Notes under the pieces: model-generated
What the model was told of the DNA's origin: nothing
What the model saw: only the letters and a program-made list of their open reading frames with translations
Databases searched by the model: none
Part shown: piece by piece, positions 9,885-19,149 of the stretch
Layout of the letters: every line of letters begins with the position of its first letter
Numbering within the stretch: position 1 is the first letter of the stretch
Translations under genes and position numbers: made by a program
From: an uncultured Sediminibacterium sp.
GTDB lineage: Bacteria; Bacteroidota; Bacteroidia; Chitinophagales; Chitinophagaceae
DNA: 64,000 nucleotides
Reading direction: 5' to 3'
Assembly: GCF_946481145.1 (NCBI RefSeq)
Contig: NZ_CAMLMJ010000006.1
Coordinates: 62,001 to 126,000, forward strand

Positions 9885-10239
9885 GGCGAATTGAGGATTG
9901 TTAAGCATCGGGTATTAAATTCAATATTATCAATACTATAAAGTAGTAGACATTTTCCTTTAAGTGTTATGATAAGGACGGTTGTCTGAGAATAATATTT
10001 TTTTAATCCTGAACCATTAGGAAATACCGGAAGTTGTTTCTATATTGTATATCCCCCCCTAAATAAATGTAGACGTTTACCATTTTTTGGTCAAAGTTGT
10101 TTTACCACAACCAATGCCAAATATTTGGCGAAAAGTCTGTATTGCCAAAGGAGTAGGTGAAACTAAATTCACTTTCTCCTTTGTGCCATTATATACTTAG
10201 AAAAACTGACCTGTTTAATCAAAGTGATCCAGCAATTCT
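9885..10239. promoter_or_regulatory. intergenic region with a 14-bp perfect palindrome
   Basis: The 355 bp before the subtilase gene hold no gene. At 10116-10129 there is a perfect palindrome, GCCAAATATTTGGC, which could be an operator for the downstream protease/MBL pair. A run of C residues (10051-10056) is also present. No exact -7 TAnnTTTG motif is obvious. Confidence 0.3.
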
Positions 10240-12258
10240 ATGAGCGATAAAACAAGCAACTTGCGCAAAATAGATCCTAAGCTTAGGATGTATCAGGACT
10301 GTGACCAGTCGGTAAACGAAGCCCGGGCATACCAGAATGCCAACCTTTACATTGCAGACAAGGTAAAGCTCACGGAATTTGAAATCACGGAAGATATAGG
10401 CAAAGTTCCACCAAAAAAGGATGAAAAATTCAGGAAAGTATCACTCCGGCAGCGATCCAATAACATTTCCTCTCACGTTTTTGTGAAACTGGCAGGAAGT
10501 GATGTTGTAAAAAAACTGAAAGGCGAAATGATGCGTAATGGCAATATCGCTTCTGTATTCCTTCCCATTACCGAACTTGCTAGCATCGCAGAACAACCTG
10601 AAGTGGTAGGCATTGAAGTTCCCCGCATACTGAAGCTGGATCACCCAACTGTTTCAACCAATACTGCCATCAAGTCGGAAGATGCATACCTTAAAAATCT
10701 GCGAAGCCAGTACAGCCCAAAACATAAAGTGCTGGTCGGTATTATAGATGTTGGCGGCTTTGATTTTGCACACCCTGATTTTCTAGACAGCAAAGGAAAT
10801 ACCCGGTTCCTGCGTATCTGGGACCAAGGAAGTGAATGGAGAGAACCACCGGTAAAATACAATCTGGACTATGGAGCGGAATTTTTAGGTGAACACTTGA
10901 ACAAAGCGTTGCGTGATGCAAAGCGGGCAGGTGTGCCAGCCACCGCACTCGAAAAACAATCCGCCATGTCAACGGGTTCGCATGGGACGCATGTTGCCAG
11001 TATTGCTGCAGGGAATTCAGGGGTTTGCCCAGATGCGGGTATCGTTGGTGTTACTATTGCACTTACAAAAAGTGACATGGACCGTAGGCGTTCTTTTTAT
11101 GATTCTTCCAGTCTTGTACATGCTGTACACTACCTATTGTCGGTAGCAAAGGAACTCAATCGTCCTATTTCGATTAATATTTCCCTTGGAACAAATGGCC
11201 ATGCTCATGATGGCAGTGATGCAGCAAGCAGGTGGATCAATGCTGAACTTTCGCTTCCTGGGCGGTGCGTGTGTGTAGCAGCCGGGAACGCGGGACAGGA
11301 AAAAGCACTTTCAGTGAATGATCTCGGATATGTTTCCGGACGTATTCATACCAGTGGCAAAATTCCTGCAACAGGGCTTTCGAAAGATATATTCTGGACC
11401 GTGGCAGGCAATGGCTTTGTGGACATTTCTGAAAACGAACTTGAAATCTGGTATGCTCCTCAGGACAGGATTTCTATTATGATCAAGCCGCCAGATCTTG
11501 ATTGGATTGGTCCAGTAAAACCCAATGAATTTATCGAGAGTCAGCAGCTTGAGGATGGCAGCTTTATGAGCATCTACAATGAGCTTTTTCATTTTGCCAA
11601 TGGCTGCAATTATATTGCCGTTTATCTGAGCCCCAATTATAAAAACAGCAAACTAAATGTCGCGGTGCGTTCCGGGATATGGCAGGTACGGCTGATAGGC
11701 GAAGATATAAGAAGCGGTGAATTTGACGGATGGATCGAACGCGACGATCCTCATCCCGTTGATGCTAGGGGAGATATGCGGGTATGGCAATTTCCTTCTT
11801 TTTTTACGGAAAAGTCCAATGTAGATAACAGTTCTATCAGTTCCCTTGCCTGTGCCCATTATGTGGTAGCTGTAGGCAATTGTGATGTATCCAAGAATAA
11901 CATAAATATCTCCAGCAGTCAGGGTCCTACGCGGGATAAAAGACATAAACCTGAAGTGATTGCTCCTGGCACCGATATTGTTGCTGCGAAAGGATTTTCG
12001 ACACCTGGTGACGAATGGATCACCATGACGGGAACCAGTATGGCGAGTCCTTATGTATGTGGCATTGCGGCTTTGATGTTGTCGCTTGATAAGGAACTCT
12101 CTGCCGCACAGATACAAGGTATTATTCAACGTACCAGCCAACCACTGCCAGGCTGCGATTATCATTGGAAAGACGATTGCGGTTTTGGTCTGATCGAACC
12201 CTCTAAATGCCTTGAAGAAACCATACAGCTAACAAACAAAAAAAATGTTACAAAATGA
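10240..12258 (+). CDS. S8 family (subtilisin-like) serine peptidase, cytoplasmic
   Basis: This 672-residue protein carries a full S8 catalytic set: Asp170 in VGIIDVGG, His248 in GSHGTHVASIAAG, an oxyanion Asn in CVAAGNAGQ (about residue 350) and Ser600 in GTSMASPYVCGIAALML. The long gap between the Asn and Ser holds an inserted beta-rich domain, as in large subtilases. There is no signal peptide, so the enzyme should act in the cytoplasm. The first 130 residues may be an inhibitor-like or regulatory region. The stop overlaps the start of the MBL-fold gene by four bases (ATGA), which implies translational coupling. Cytoplasmic subtilases paired with an MBL-fold hydrolase recur in bacterial accessory regions, probably in conflict or stress systems, but the substrate is unknown. 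Confidence 0.85.
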   Translation: MSDKTSNLRKIDPKLRMYQDCDQSVNEARAYQNANLYIADKVKLTEFEITEDIGKVPPKKDEKFRKVSLRQRSNNISSHVFVKLAGSDVVKKLKGEMMRNGNIASVFLPITELASIAEQPEVVGIEVPRILKLDHPTVSTNTAIKSEDAYLKNLRSQYSPKHKVLVGIIDVGGFDFAHPDFLDSKGNTRFLRIWDQGSEWREPPVKYNLDYGAEFLGEHLNKALRDAKRAGVPATALEKQSAMSTGSHGTHVASIAAGNSGVCPDAGIVGVTIALTKSDMDRRRSFYDSSSLVHAVHYLLSVAKELNRPISINISLGTNGHAHDGSDAASRWINAELSLPGRCVCVAAGNAGQEKALSVNDLGYVSGRIHTSGKIPATGLSKDIFWTVAGNGFVDISENELEIWYAPQDRISIMIKPPDLDWIGPVKPNEFIESQQLEDGSFMSIYNELFHFANGCNYIAVYLSPNYKNSKLNVAVRSGIWQVRLIGEDIRSGEFDGWIERDDPHPVDARGDMRVWQFPSFFTEKSNVDNSSISSLACAHYVVAVGNCDVSKNNINISSSQGPTRDKRHKPEVIAPGTDIVAAKGFSTPGDEWITMTGTSMASPYVCGIAALMLSLDKELSAAQIQGIIQRTSQPLPGCDYHWKDDCGFGLIEPSKCLEETIQLTNKKNVTK

Positions 12259-13580
12259 AAATAACAATCTTTCAGTCCGGTAAAGGAGATTCACTTTTGG
12301 TCAGTGGCACCAAAACGAATATCCTGGTAGATGGTGGAGTGAGCGCAGCTTATAATATGCATATTGCAAAAGCATTAAACAAACTTCAAAAAAAGAACAT
12401 AGCTATTGATCTTGCTTGCGTTTCGCATATTGATGATGATCATATAGGTGGCTTTTTGAAAATGATCGAAGATCTGGTTGACTGGCGAGTATTCGAATTC
12501 AAAAAGAAAGAGGGAGATACAAAAATAAAACCACCAAAAATTCCGAGACCAGCCGAAATCAAGGAGATATGGCATAATGCTTTTCACGATGTAGTGGGAA
12601 AGAATTCAGGACCTATTGAAGATATGCTTGCCGCAAGCGGGAATATACTCTCTGCAAGTACCAACCCATTGTTAAAAGAAATGGGAGAGATTGCACTCAG
12701 CAAGGGGCAGGCCATTGCTTTGAGCAGGCGTCTTCGACCTGATCAACTGAACATTCCTTTAAACAAGCGGTTCGGGGGTAAACTGGTACGGATTGAAAAT
12801 GGTAAAAACAGCTCCATAAAAGTTGGGGAATTTACCTTACGAATGATTGCTCCATTCGATGCTGATTTAGAGAAACTCAGGAAAGAATGGAACGGATGGC
12901 TGAAGGAAAATAAAGCCGTAGTGGGAAAGATCAAGGAAAAAGTTGATCGTGATAAAGTTTTCCTGGAATCCAATGTAGTTCCTGGTATTGCACAGTTACA
13001 GATGATGGCCAAGGAAATTGAGCTTGAAGTTTTAGCTAAATTACCTATCGATACGGCAGCAAAGAAGTTGGGAGTTAGAAAAAACGTTACCAGCCCGAAT
13101 CTTGCATCAATCATGTTCCTGCTGGAAGAAAAAGGAAAAACATTGCTTATGACAGGAGATGGTCATTGGGAAGACATACTTAAAGGGCTGACTATCATCA
13201 AACGACTGAAACCTGGTAAAGGATTACATCTCAATGCACTTAAAGTCCAGCATCATGGCTCTGAACATAACCTTAACGAAGAATTCTGTGATACGATTAC
13301 TGCGGATCATTATATTTTCTGCGGTAATGGGAAACACCAGAACCCTGATCTCGATGTTGTGGCAGCCATTATAAATTCAAGGACAACAAAACCAGCGAAA
13401 ACAGCAGAAGCGAAAAAGCCCTTTACACTATGGTTTAATACCAATTCAAAGGACACGGAGGGCAGTAAAACACATGTGGCCAAAATAGAAAAGTTGGTAA
13501 AGGATAGGGCTGCAAAATTCAAGAATGTGAAATACAAATTTATACCAGAGGGAAAAAGTGAAATGGTGTTGACATTATAA
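12255..13580 (+). CDS. MBL-fold (ComEC/Rec2-like) metallohydrolase
   Basis: The 441-residue product starts MKITIFQSGKGDSLLV, typical of ComEC-like metallo-beta-lactamase-fold hydrolases, and has the metal-binding motif SHIDDDHIGG (His58, Asp60, Asp62, His63). Further ligands are plausible in LLMTGDGH (about residue 299) and QHHGSEHN (about residue 332). A 150-200-residue charged helical insert separates the first motif from the rest. No membrane segments are present, so this is the soluble hydrolase type, not the DNA channel ComEC. It is coupled to the subtilase by a 4-bp overlap. Relatives are often annotated as competence proteins, but nothing here suggests DNA uptake. Likely activity is hydrolysis of a phosphodiester or similar bond; the substrate is unknown. 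Confidence 0.8.
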   Translation: MKITIFQSGKGDSLLVSGTKTNILVDGGVSAAYNMHIAKALNKLQKKNIAIDLACVSHIDDDHIGGFLKMIEDLVDWRVFEFKKKEGDTKIKPPKIPRPAEIKEIWHNAFHDVVGKNSGPIEDMLAASGNILSASTNPLLKEMGEIALSKGQAIALSRRLRPDQLNIPLNKRFGGKLVRIENGKNSSIKVGEFTLRMIAPFDADLEKLRKEWNGWLKENKAVVGKIKEKVDRDKVFLESNVVPGIAQLQMMAKEIELEVLAKLPIDTAAKKLGVRKNVTSPNLASIMFLLEEKGKTLLMTGDGHWEDILKGLTIIKRLKPGKGLHLNALKVQHHGSEHNLNEEFCDTITADHYIFCGNGKHQNPDLDVVAAIINSRTTKPAKTAEAKKPFTLWFNTNSKDTEGSKTHVAKIEKLVKDRAAKFKNVKYKFIPEGKSEMVLTL

Positions 13581-13593
13581 CCAAAAGGTGAAG

Positions 13594-13778
13594 GTGTTGG
13601 AATTTTGATAATTGGGGGCTGGTTAATCAATTATTCTGAAAGAATAGCAAAAACACTGGGTAGAATGGCAGACAGACCGAGGTTGATTTCGTTTAAGATT
13701 TGGCAGGCATAAGGATTTTCGTGTTGTGAGTCAATTAATTCTGTGAAATGCTTCCATTCTGGTGGCTTGGGATAAGTC
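13594..13778. repeat. 185-bp direct repeat, copy A
   Basis: This segment covers the 3' end of the 145-codon minus-strand gene plus its flank. It recurs at 17502-17684 in the same orientation with roughly 85% identity by eye. The shared core includes GATAATTGGGGGCTGG and TTGTGAGTCAAT. It indicates a duplication of the gene's 3' part. Confidence 0.8.
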
Positions 13779-14068
13779 AGCATAAGATGGTTTCCATCAG
13801 ATATAAAGTGAGCTGCACAACTGTAACTGTCATAGCCTGTATATTGTTTCACCAAGCGGTCAAAATGTTCCAGATTGTAGCTTATAGTGCGGGAGGTGAG
13901 CATATAATTTTGTACGAGTGAATCAATATCACTTTCATGGGTCGCGGAATCAAAATGTATAAGGTCACCGGAAATACGCAGGAGCCTTGTACCATCGGTA
14001 CTCATCGCAAAATACGGGTCATCAACTAAGACGGTATTTTGGGCCAGTATGAATAGGTTGAATTCCAT
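13631..14068 (-). CDS. hypothetical protein, 145 aa
   Basis: This small soluble protein (MEFNLFILAQNTVLVDDPYF...) has no signal peptide or membrane segment. It runs convergent to the protease/MBL pair, its stop lying 50 bp past the MBL gene's stop. Its C-terminal 45 residues (EWKHFTELIDSQHENPYAC ... LGLSAILPSVF) are matched by the partial copy at 17531-17685, which keeps an open frame. The existence of a second diverged copy argues that this is a real gene. It could be an immunity or accessory factor for the protease/MBL pair, but that is guesswork; no family is recognised. Confidence 0.55.
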   Translation of the reverse strand: MEFNLFILAQNTVLVDDPYFAMSTDGTRLLRISGDLIHFDSATHESDIDSLVQNYMLTSRTISYNLEHFDRLVKQYTGYDSYSCAAHFISDGNHLMLTYPKPPEWKHFTELIDSQHENPYACQILNEINLGLSAILPSVFAILSE

Positions 14069-14291
14069 TTTTTCGTGTGGTAAAGGTGTGGAATTAAGTT
14101 TGGAAATATGTGCATCCTAGCGAACAGCTAAAACACTCAAGGATTTAGCGTTATTTTAGTTTTCTGTAATTTTCGGAGTTGGTTCATTAGTTAATATGTC
14201 AGTAATTTAAAAAAATAGATCCAGGTTTGAATTCCCGCTTGCATTTGTGGACTTTTGTTTATATTTTGTTTTATCCTAATAATAAACAATT

Positions 14292-14704
14292 ATGCAAAAG
14301 GCACCATTACGTATCTACCACAAGGAAGAATTTATTGGATATGATGGCAGTAATCAGATCCAAGAGTCCCCTTATTTCGAACGCCTCGTAAAACTGATAC
14401 CAGGCGAGATCATCAGTATTTATATTTTCGGCGTAGGTGTTATACCTGCGGCGGAGAAAACCGCACTATGGGTTTGGCCCGCAGTCTGTCTTATTTTCCT
14501 GTTCTGGTTGAGGCTACCAAGACCGGCAGTAGTCTCACTACAGCTCAATGGCCTGCGGTAATAATATCTGCAGTTTCATTTCTTATCTGGCTTTACGCCT
14601 TGGGTGGGGTTTTCGCTACATTGCCTTTTTACAAAGCCTATATCGGTTCACTTGCCATAGTTGCTTGGACCTTTATCGTTCCTCGAATTTATAAGGGGTC
14701 CTGA
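14292..14704 (+). pseudogene. frameshifted small membrane protein gene
   Basis: Two overlapping frames together encode one protein. The first, from ATG at 14292, reads MQKAPLRIYHKEEFIGYDG ... KLIPGEIISIYIFGVGVIPAA ... CLIFLFWLR. Protein-like sequence then continues in another frame from about 14510 (ATKTGSSLTTAQWPAVIISA ... FIVPRIYKGS) to the stop at 14704. The composite would be about 137 residues with four membrane segments, a pattern I have seen in small Bacteroidota membrane proteins. A single indel near 14508-14520 breaks the gene; a sequencing error cannot be excluded. Confidence 0.6.
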
Positions 14705-14929
14705 TTTGATTATCCATCTCATTTTATATAGAAGACTTGCGGGGTTGATAGAAAACACCCGCAGTGAACAGCAGTATTGAAGAAGTCTCCTTCAATAGTC
14801 ATTTTTCTGGGTAAAGTCGATTCGAATTTTTACTTTGGATAATTGCCAGTTGTATGCAGTATTTCATCACGTATAAAAAAACCTTTAAAGAGGGTACTAC
14901 AGGAAATGTAAAAAGATGGTCAGTCGTCT

Positions 14930-15193
14930 TTAGCGATCAGCGACGTTATGTGTGAACTCTTCTTTCCAATGATTAACAGCAAGAGGGTACATTTCGTTAC
15001 CACCGAAATGGTTAAATAGGTAATTAAACATCATTTCAATCAGTGCTACTTTTTACAGATAGACGTCGGCTTTATATGGAGGTTTTACTGCACTGATTCC
15101 TCGGTGTATGGAATGATCTGAGCGACGGTTGACGGCGAAATGGAAATCGAAAAACAAAACATCAGGAAAAACTGCTTGCAAATATGTGTGAAC
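14930..15193 (-). pseudogene. decayed gene, C-terminal remnant
   Basis: On the minus strand a frame with a single internal stop (TAA at 15053-15055) reads VHTYLQAVFPDVLFFDFHFA ... RGISAVKPPYKADVYL, stop, KVALIEMMFNYLFNHFGG ... HWKEEFTHNVADR and ends at 14930. The composition is protein-like, unlike the surroundings, and no start codon precedes it. It is the tail of an inactivated gene of unknown family. The flank to 15622 (429 bp) holds no other gene I can support; a 74-codon frame at 15184-15408 looks spurious. Confidence 0.45.
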
Positions 15194-15622
15194 CCGCTAT
15201 CGGTTCCTATCGAGCCTATAAAGATGTCAGAGAGGAGGTGGGAGGAAAAGGTATCGAACAAGATTTTTACTTCGAGTTCAGAACAATTTTCAAGATAGCT
15301 TTTACATTTGTTGCGCAGATTCTGTCAGATTACTTTCATTTTGTCGGCCTCTATATCTTATATTCTGCTGATGTAGCAATTTCCCTAAATTTCAGGAATC
15401 TTTTGTAACACACATATTTCTGGGCCTTGCAGCCTTCAACGCCTTAAAGTGGGTTGGCACTAAATTGATGGAGAACAGCTTGATTTTCAGTAGCTGTAAA
15501 AATTGATGTTTATGCCTTTGAAAATTGATATTATTTGTCTATATTGGTAGTGTTTATGCTCTAAGTGAGTCCCCCCCCCCTCGTATTAGGAGCAATTGCT
15601 GAATTTTTACTACCTGATTTTT

Positions 15623-16228
15623 ATGTCCGAACAATTTAGTCTTGTGAAAGAACCGAAAGGGTTTTTAAAACGGAATTGGAAACTAATCTGTTTTATTGGC
15701 GGAGTATTGACAATTACGATTTCAGCTATTGGGCTTTTTGTACTAGAACCAGCCAATGTCCAAAATACTTACATTAAAACGGTTCAGGTTATGGATGATC
15801 CTAAGATTAAACATGATCCCGCTTTGAGTTCCAGATCTTCAATAAATGTGGGAGAAAAAAAGAAGGAATCGGTAAATGAAAAAACAGGATACTATGTTGA
15901 AGTGAAATCTAAAGAACCAGGCTTCAACAGCATATTGGCCAATAGGCTAGATGGCTTAGTTGGTTTGCCAAATGAATCCCGCATGAAAAGTGCCGAGATG
16001 GCAGCAATTGTTCTTACTGTAATAGTGGATGAATCACATCAGCCTACAAGTATTTCTCGTGAAAATATATCTTCTGATTTCCATTTTTCCTATGTATATA
16101 AAAATCAACGGACAGGTCGTGTTTTTAGTAATGGAGGATCAATTGGCTTGGTTGGAGGTGATGCACGTGGCAACCAGAATAAATTTGCTGATAGTTTAAT
16201 AAAATTAATTACAACACAACTTCAATAA
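15623..16228 (+). CDS. single-pass membrane protein of unknown function
   Basis: I choose ATG 15623 (MSEQFSLVKEPKGFLKRNWK) over the TTG 27 bases earlier. The 201-residue protein has one transmembrane helix (LICFIGGVLTITISAIGLFVL, about residues 22-42) with a positively charged N-terminal side, so the C-terminal 155 residues should face the periplasm. The soluble part has no recognised domain but shows a beta pattern ending SFVYKNQRTGRVFSNGGSIG-like. It ends one base before the FlgO/CsgG-like gene, so the two form an operon and may act in the same envelope process. Confidence 0.6.
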   Translation: MSEQFSLVKEPKGFLKRNWKLICFIGGVLTITISAIGLFVLEPANVQNTYIKTVQVMDDPKIKHDPALSSRSSINVGEKKKESVNEKTGYYVEVKSKEPGFNSILANRLDGLVGLPNESRMKSAEMAAIVLTVIVDESHQPTSISRENISSDFHFSYVYKNQRTGRVFSNGGSIGLVGGDARGNQNKFADSLIKLITTQLQ

Positions 16229-16229
16229 C

Positions 16230-17240
16230 ATGAAAACATTTGTGCTTATATTGGTTGGACTATCCAGCCTACTTTTTGCAGATGCACAAGGCACTGCCAC
16301 ACGTGATATGATCAAAAAATATACCACCGAACTTGTTACAACGGCTCTTCGAAAGGCGGATTTTCAACGAATCGCCATTTGGGATCTTACAGATCCCACC
16401 AAAGAAGTTAATCAGTTTGGAACTTATGTTGCAGACTTGATTTCGATTTATGCGACTTCAGTTGATAAAGTTATTGTGCTTGATAGGCAAAATTTAGCCA
16501 TGATTATTAAAGAACATAACCTGAAAATAAAAGACAAATTTATCGACCAAAATGCTTTACTTGAATTGGGTAAGTTTTCAGGAGCGCAAGTCGTGCTCGT
16601 AGGAAAAGTCAGTATATTGGAAAATGAAAACACTTTTCAACTTTATACAAAGATTGTGGATGTGAATACGGCTCAAACACTTTCGGCGATGGAAGAATAT
16701 TTTACGGTAGACAAACGTTTTGCGGATGCCAGTGGGTTTGCCTATCGTAGCGATGATGGTACTGGCGGTAGTATTATCACTCCTGGAAGAGGTTTTAACA
16801 GGCCTATAGAAAGTGGAATAGTGACTAATAACCCTGATGCTGCATCTAAAGCATGTAAGATTAACAATACCGGTGATTTTTGTTTTGTAAACAGTTCGAA
16901 ATATGATTTAAAAGTACGGGCTTCAAAAATGGAGTTGCATACTATCCGACCAGACGCACTTTTTGAATCTAATGACCTAATCCTAAAGCCAGGGGATAGT
17001 AAATGTTTGTATAACTATACAGCAGGACTAGTTTTCAAATATGTAGTTGATGTGATTAATTTTGATAATTCAAATATGCCTGTGGATTATGTGATAACTC
17101 CGGCACATTTAAGAGATATAGTAGACCAAGGTTCGTTTCGGGTGGAGCAATGTCAATCAAAATCTTATACAATTAAAGTGAAACCGAGCGCGCTACCAAA
17201 ACCAAATCCAATAAGCTATCCCCAGCGTATTTCATGGTAG
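16230..17240 (+). CDS. FlgO/CsgG-like exported protein
   Basis: The 336-residue product has a signal peptide (MKTFVLILVGLSSLLFADAQ). Residues 30-165 fit the CsgG/HfaB/FlgO-like fold: RIAIWDLTDP, an early strand, VDKVIVLDRQNLAMIIKEH, then LGKFSGAQVVLVGKV and YTKIVDVNTAQTLS. In that family these segments form a conserved alpha/beta domain of outer-membrane export or flagellar-associated lipoproteins. No lipobox cysteine is present here, so it is periplasmic or secreted. The C-terminal half adds a domain of unknown type with a few cysteines (KACKINNTGDFCF). It lies one base after the membrane-protein gene. I infer an envelope role; real curli-type secretion is not indicated because no other csg gene is present. 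Confidence 0.65.
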   Translation: MKTFVLILVGLSSLLFADAQGTATRDMIKKYTTELVTTALRKADFQRIAIWDLTDPTKEVNQFGTYVADLISIYATSVDKVIVLDRQNLAMIIKEHNLKIKDKFIDQNALLELGKFSGAQVVLVGKVSILENENTFQLYTKIVDVNTAQTLSAMEEYFTVDKRFADASGFAYRSDDGTGGSIITPGRGFNRPIESGIVTNNPDAASKACKINNTGDFCFVNSSKYDLKVRASKMELHTIRPDALFESNDLILKPGDSKCLYNYTAGLVFKYVVDVINFDNSNMPVDYVITPAHLRDIVDQGSFRVEQCQSKSYTIKVKPSALPKPNPISYPQRISW

Positions 17241-17530
17241 ATATATACATTTTATTATTTTTGAAACCTTGCACGAAGTATAATCGAAATTGATGGAAAT
17301 CTTGCTTATACTTGAAAGTTATTTTCGGTAAGCTATTCGTCGAGATTTTCGGCAAATTGCTTCATTTAAATCAACAGAAAGTCGATGACTCGGGTTACAA
17401 GAATTATATCTGGTGGCTTTACTTGATGGTCAGGATATCAAATTGTTGAATTAATTAGTGGGTAATATTGTTTGTGACATTTCGATAATTTTAAAGTAAA
17501 TGTGTTGGGATTTTGATAATTGGGGGCTGG

Positions 17531-17685
17531 TTAATCAATTTTTTTACGGTCAGTGAAAACATTGGGTAAGATGGTAGACAGACCGAAGTTGATTTCGCCT
17601 AAGATTTGGCGGGCCTGAGGATTTTCGTGTTGTGAGTCAATCAATTTTGTGAAATGTTTCCATTCTGTTGGCATGGGATAAGTCT
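17531..17685 (-). pseudogene. partial duplicate of the 145-aa gene (3' end only)
   Basis: The minus strand encodes TYPMPTEWKHFTKLIDSQHE ... LGEINFGLSTILPNVF followed by a stop at 17531. This aligns residue by residue with the C-terminus of the protein at 13631-14068. The frame is open but there is no 5' part; homology stops abruptly near 17685. The surrounding 17502-17684 is copy B of the direct repeat whose copy A is at 13594-13778. The TlpA-like gene starts only 76 bp away in the opposite direction. Confidence 0.75.
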
Positions 17686-17760
17686 TATCTAACAAACGGA
17701 ATATCAGCGAATTCCGTTTATTTTTTACATATTTTAATAATTTATTTTAATTGTATTAGA

Positions 17761-19149
17761 ATGACTCGAACTTACTTTTTCAAAAAATTGTGGAAGAAAC
17801 AGAGGACTTTTGTTTTATTGTTTATACTTTCTTTTTTTGTAGTGAGTACAGTTGCTTCTCAAAAAAATATTCGTTTGCCTTTGGTGCGTAAGTTAGAAAA
17901 GGGAGTGTTCAATCCCAGAAGAACTTTCGGTACATATATATCGGATACAAAATCATTTTCATTTGATTCTACAAATTATTCGCTTTTCGCCATTTGGAAA
18001 TTTTCTTTTGACGAAATGCAGCATGACTATAATATTTTTCTTAGCAAGAATAGGAATGATAGTAATTTTTATAAGATACAAAAAAGGTATGGCTGGGATA
18101 CATCACAAATAAACCCCGGTTTTGATAATGATATCTATATTCTAGCTGGTATAAGAAAAGATGGCAAATACGTAATAATTCCTGATCGTAATAGGGATAA
18201 AAATTTTTCTAATGAGGTAGTTAATTTTTATCGACTTTCTAAAGTTCCGAACGACTCTTTAAAAATACTAACTAGGCTATTGCCAATTTTAAAGCTGCCA
18301 ATAAAACTTTCTTACAACGGAAAAATTATTGAAAGAAAAGTGGCTGTACAATTTGTTCCTAAGTCTTATTTTGGAAATTTTAAAGTTGGGTTTTCTCCAA
18401 AAGCTGCTGATTCATTGGTTTTTACAAGTGCGATTCATCAATATTTAGAAGGTCAGATTACAAGAAATAAAATGAAGCGTACAATTGTAATAAGGAATGC
18501 AAGCCCCGATGTCCGATACAACAATATTGAATCTGTAGAAGCTTATGTCTTACCTGAATCTGGTAAGGTTCCTGACTATTTAGATAGATCTCTTACTTAT
18601 AGTATAGGAGATACTATAGCCGTGGGACTTGATTTATATAAGTTCTTAAATATTGATCCTTTAGGTGCATATATAGATATTTCGTATGTCGGAAAAAATA
18701 ATAATATTGGAATAACAGACGGATTATATGCGAAGTATTTTTCCTTTACTGATATTGTTGATAAAAGACCACTTAGTTTAGATGACTATAAAGGCAAATA
18801 TCTACTTATAGATTTTTGGGGTACTTGGTGTGCACCTTGCAAGGAAATACTTCCAGATATTAAAAAAATGTCTATTAATTTTCAAAATAAGGGGTTCAAA
18901 GTATTGAGTATAGCTAATGATAATAATGTTTCGGTCGTTAAGAAATTCATCCAAAGCGAAGGAATGGTTTGGGATCACTATTTCATTCCCTTCGAAAATT
19001 CTAAGGATGGAGATATTATTAGTGAATACAAAATACAGTCTTATCCAACCACCATATTAGTTGATCCAACGGGTAAAATTTTATTCCGAGCAACTAGCAC
19101 TACTGAATTCAAAATAATTAAGGATTATATTGAAAACATCTTTAAATAG
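17761..19149 (+). CDS. TlpA-like thioredoxin-domain protein
   Basis: I use ATG 17761 (MTRTYFFKKLWKKQR...), since the upstream TTG start would add codons from repeat DNA. The 462-residue protein has a signal or anchor segment (FVLLFILSFFVVSTVASQ, about residues 16-35), a 300-residue N-terminal domain without recognised motifs, and a C-terminal thioredoxin domain with the redox motif WGTWCAPCK (about residue 356) and the cis-proline region SYPTTILVDPTG. It resembles Bacteroidota TlpA/ResA-type thiol-disulfide reductases that act in the periplasm. It is monocistronic. The substrate is unknown. Confidence 0.8.
   Translation: MTRTYFFKKLWKKQRTFVLLFILSFFVVSTVASQKNIRLPLVRKLEKGVFNPRRTFGTYISDTKSFSFDSTNYSLFAIWKFSFDEMQHDYNIFLSKNRNDSNFYKIQKRYGWDTSQINPGFDNDIYILAGIRKDGKYVIIPDRNRDKNFSNEVVNFYRLSKVPNDSLKILTRLLPILKLPIKLSYNGKIIERKVAVQFVPKSYFGNFKVGFSPKAADSLVFTSAIHQYLEGQITRNKMKRTIVIRNASPDVRYNNIESVEAYVLPESGKVPDYLDRSLTYSIGDTIAVGLDLYKFLNIDPLGAYIDISYVGKNNNIGITDGLYAKYFSFTDIVDKRPLSLDDYKGKYLLIDFWGTWCAPCKEILPDIKKMSINFQNKGFKVLSIANDNNVSVVKKFIQSEGMVWDHYFIPFENSKDGDIISEYKIQSYPTTILVDPTGKILFRATSTTEFKIIKDYIENIFK

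Noticed and set aside
12255..13580. Reading the MBL-fold gene as the competence DNA channel ComEC
   Set aside because: It lacks membrane helices and lies in an operon with a protease; only the hydrolase fold is shared.
15184..15408. A 74-codon plus-strand frame
   Set aside because: It overlaps the minus-strand relic and shows no signal or domain; its composition is not protein-like.
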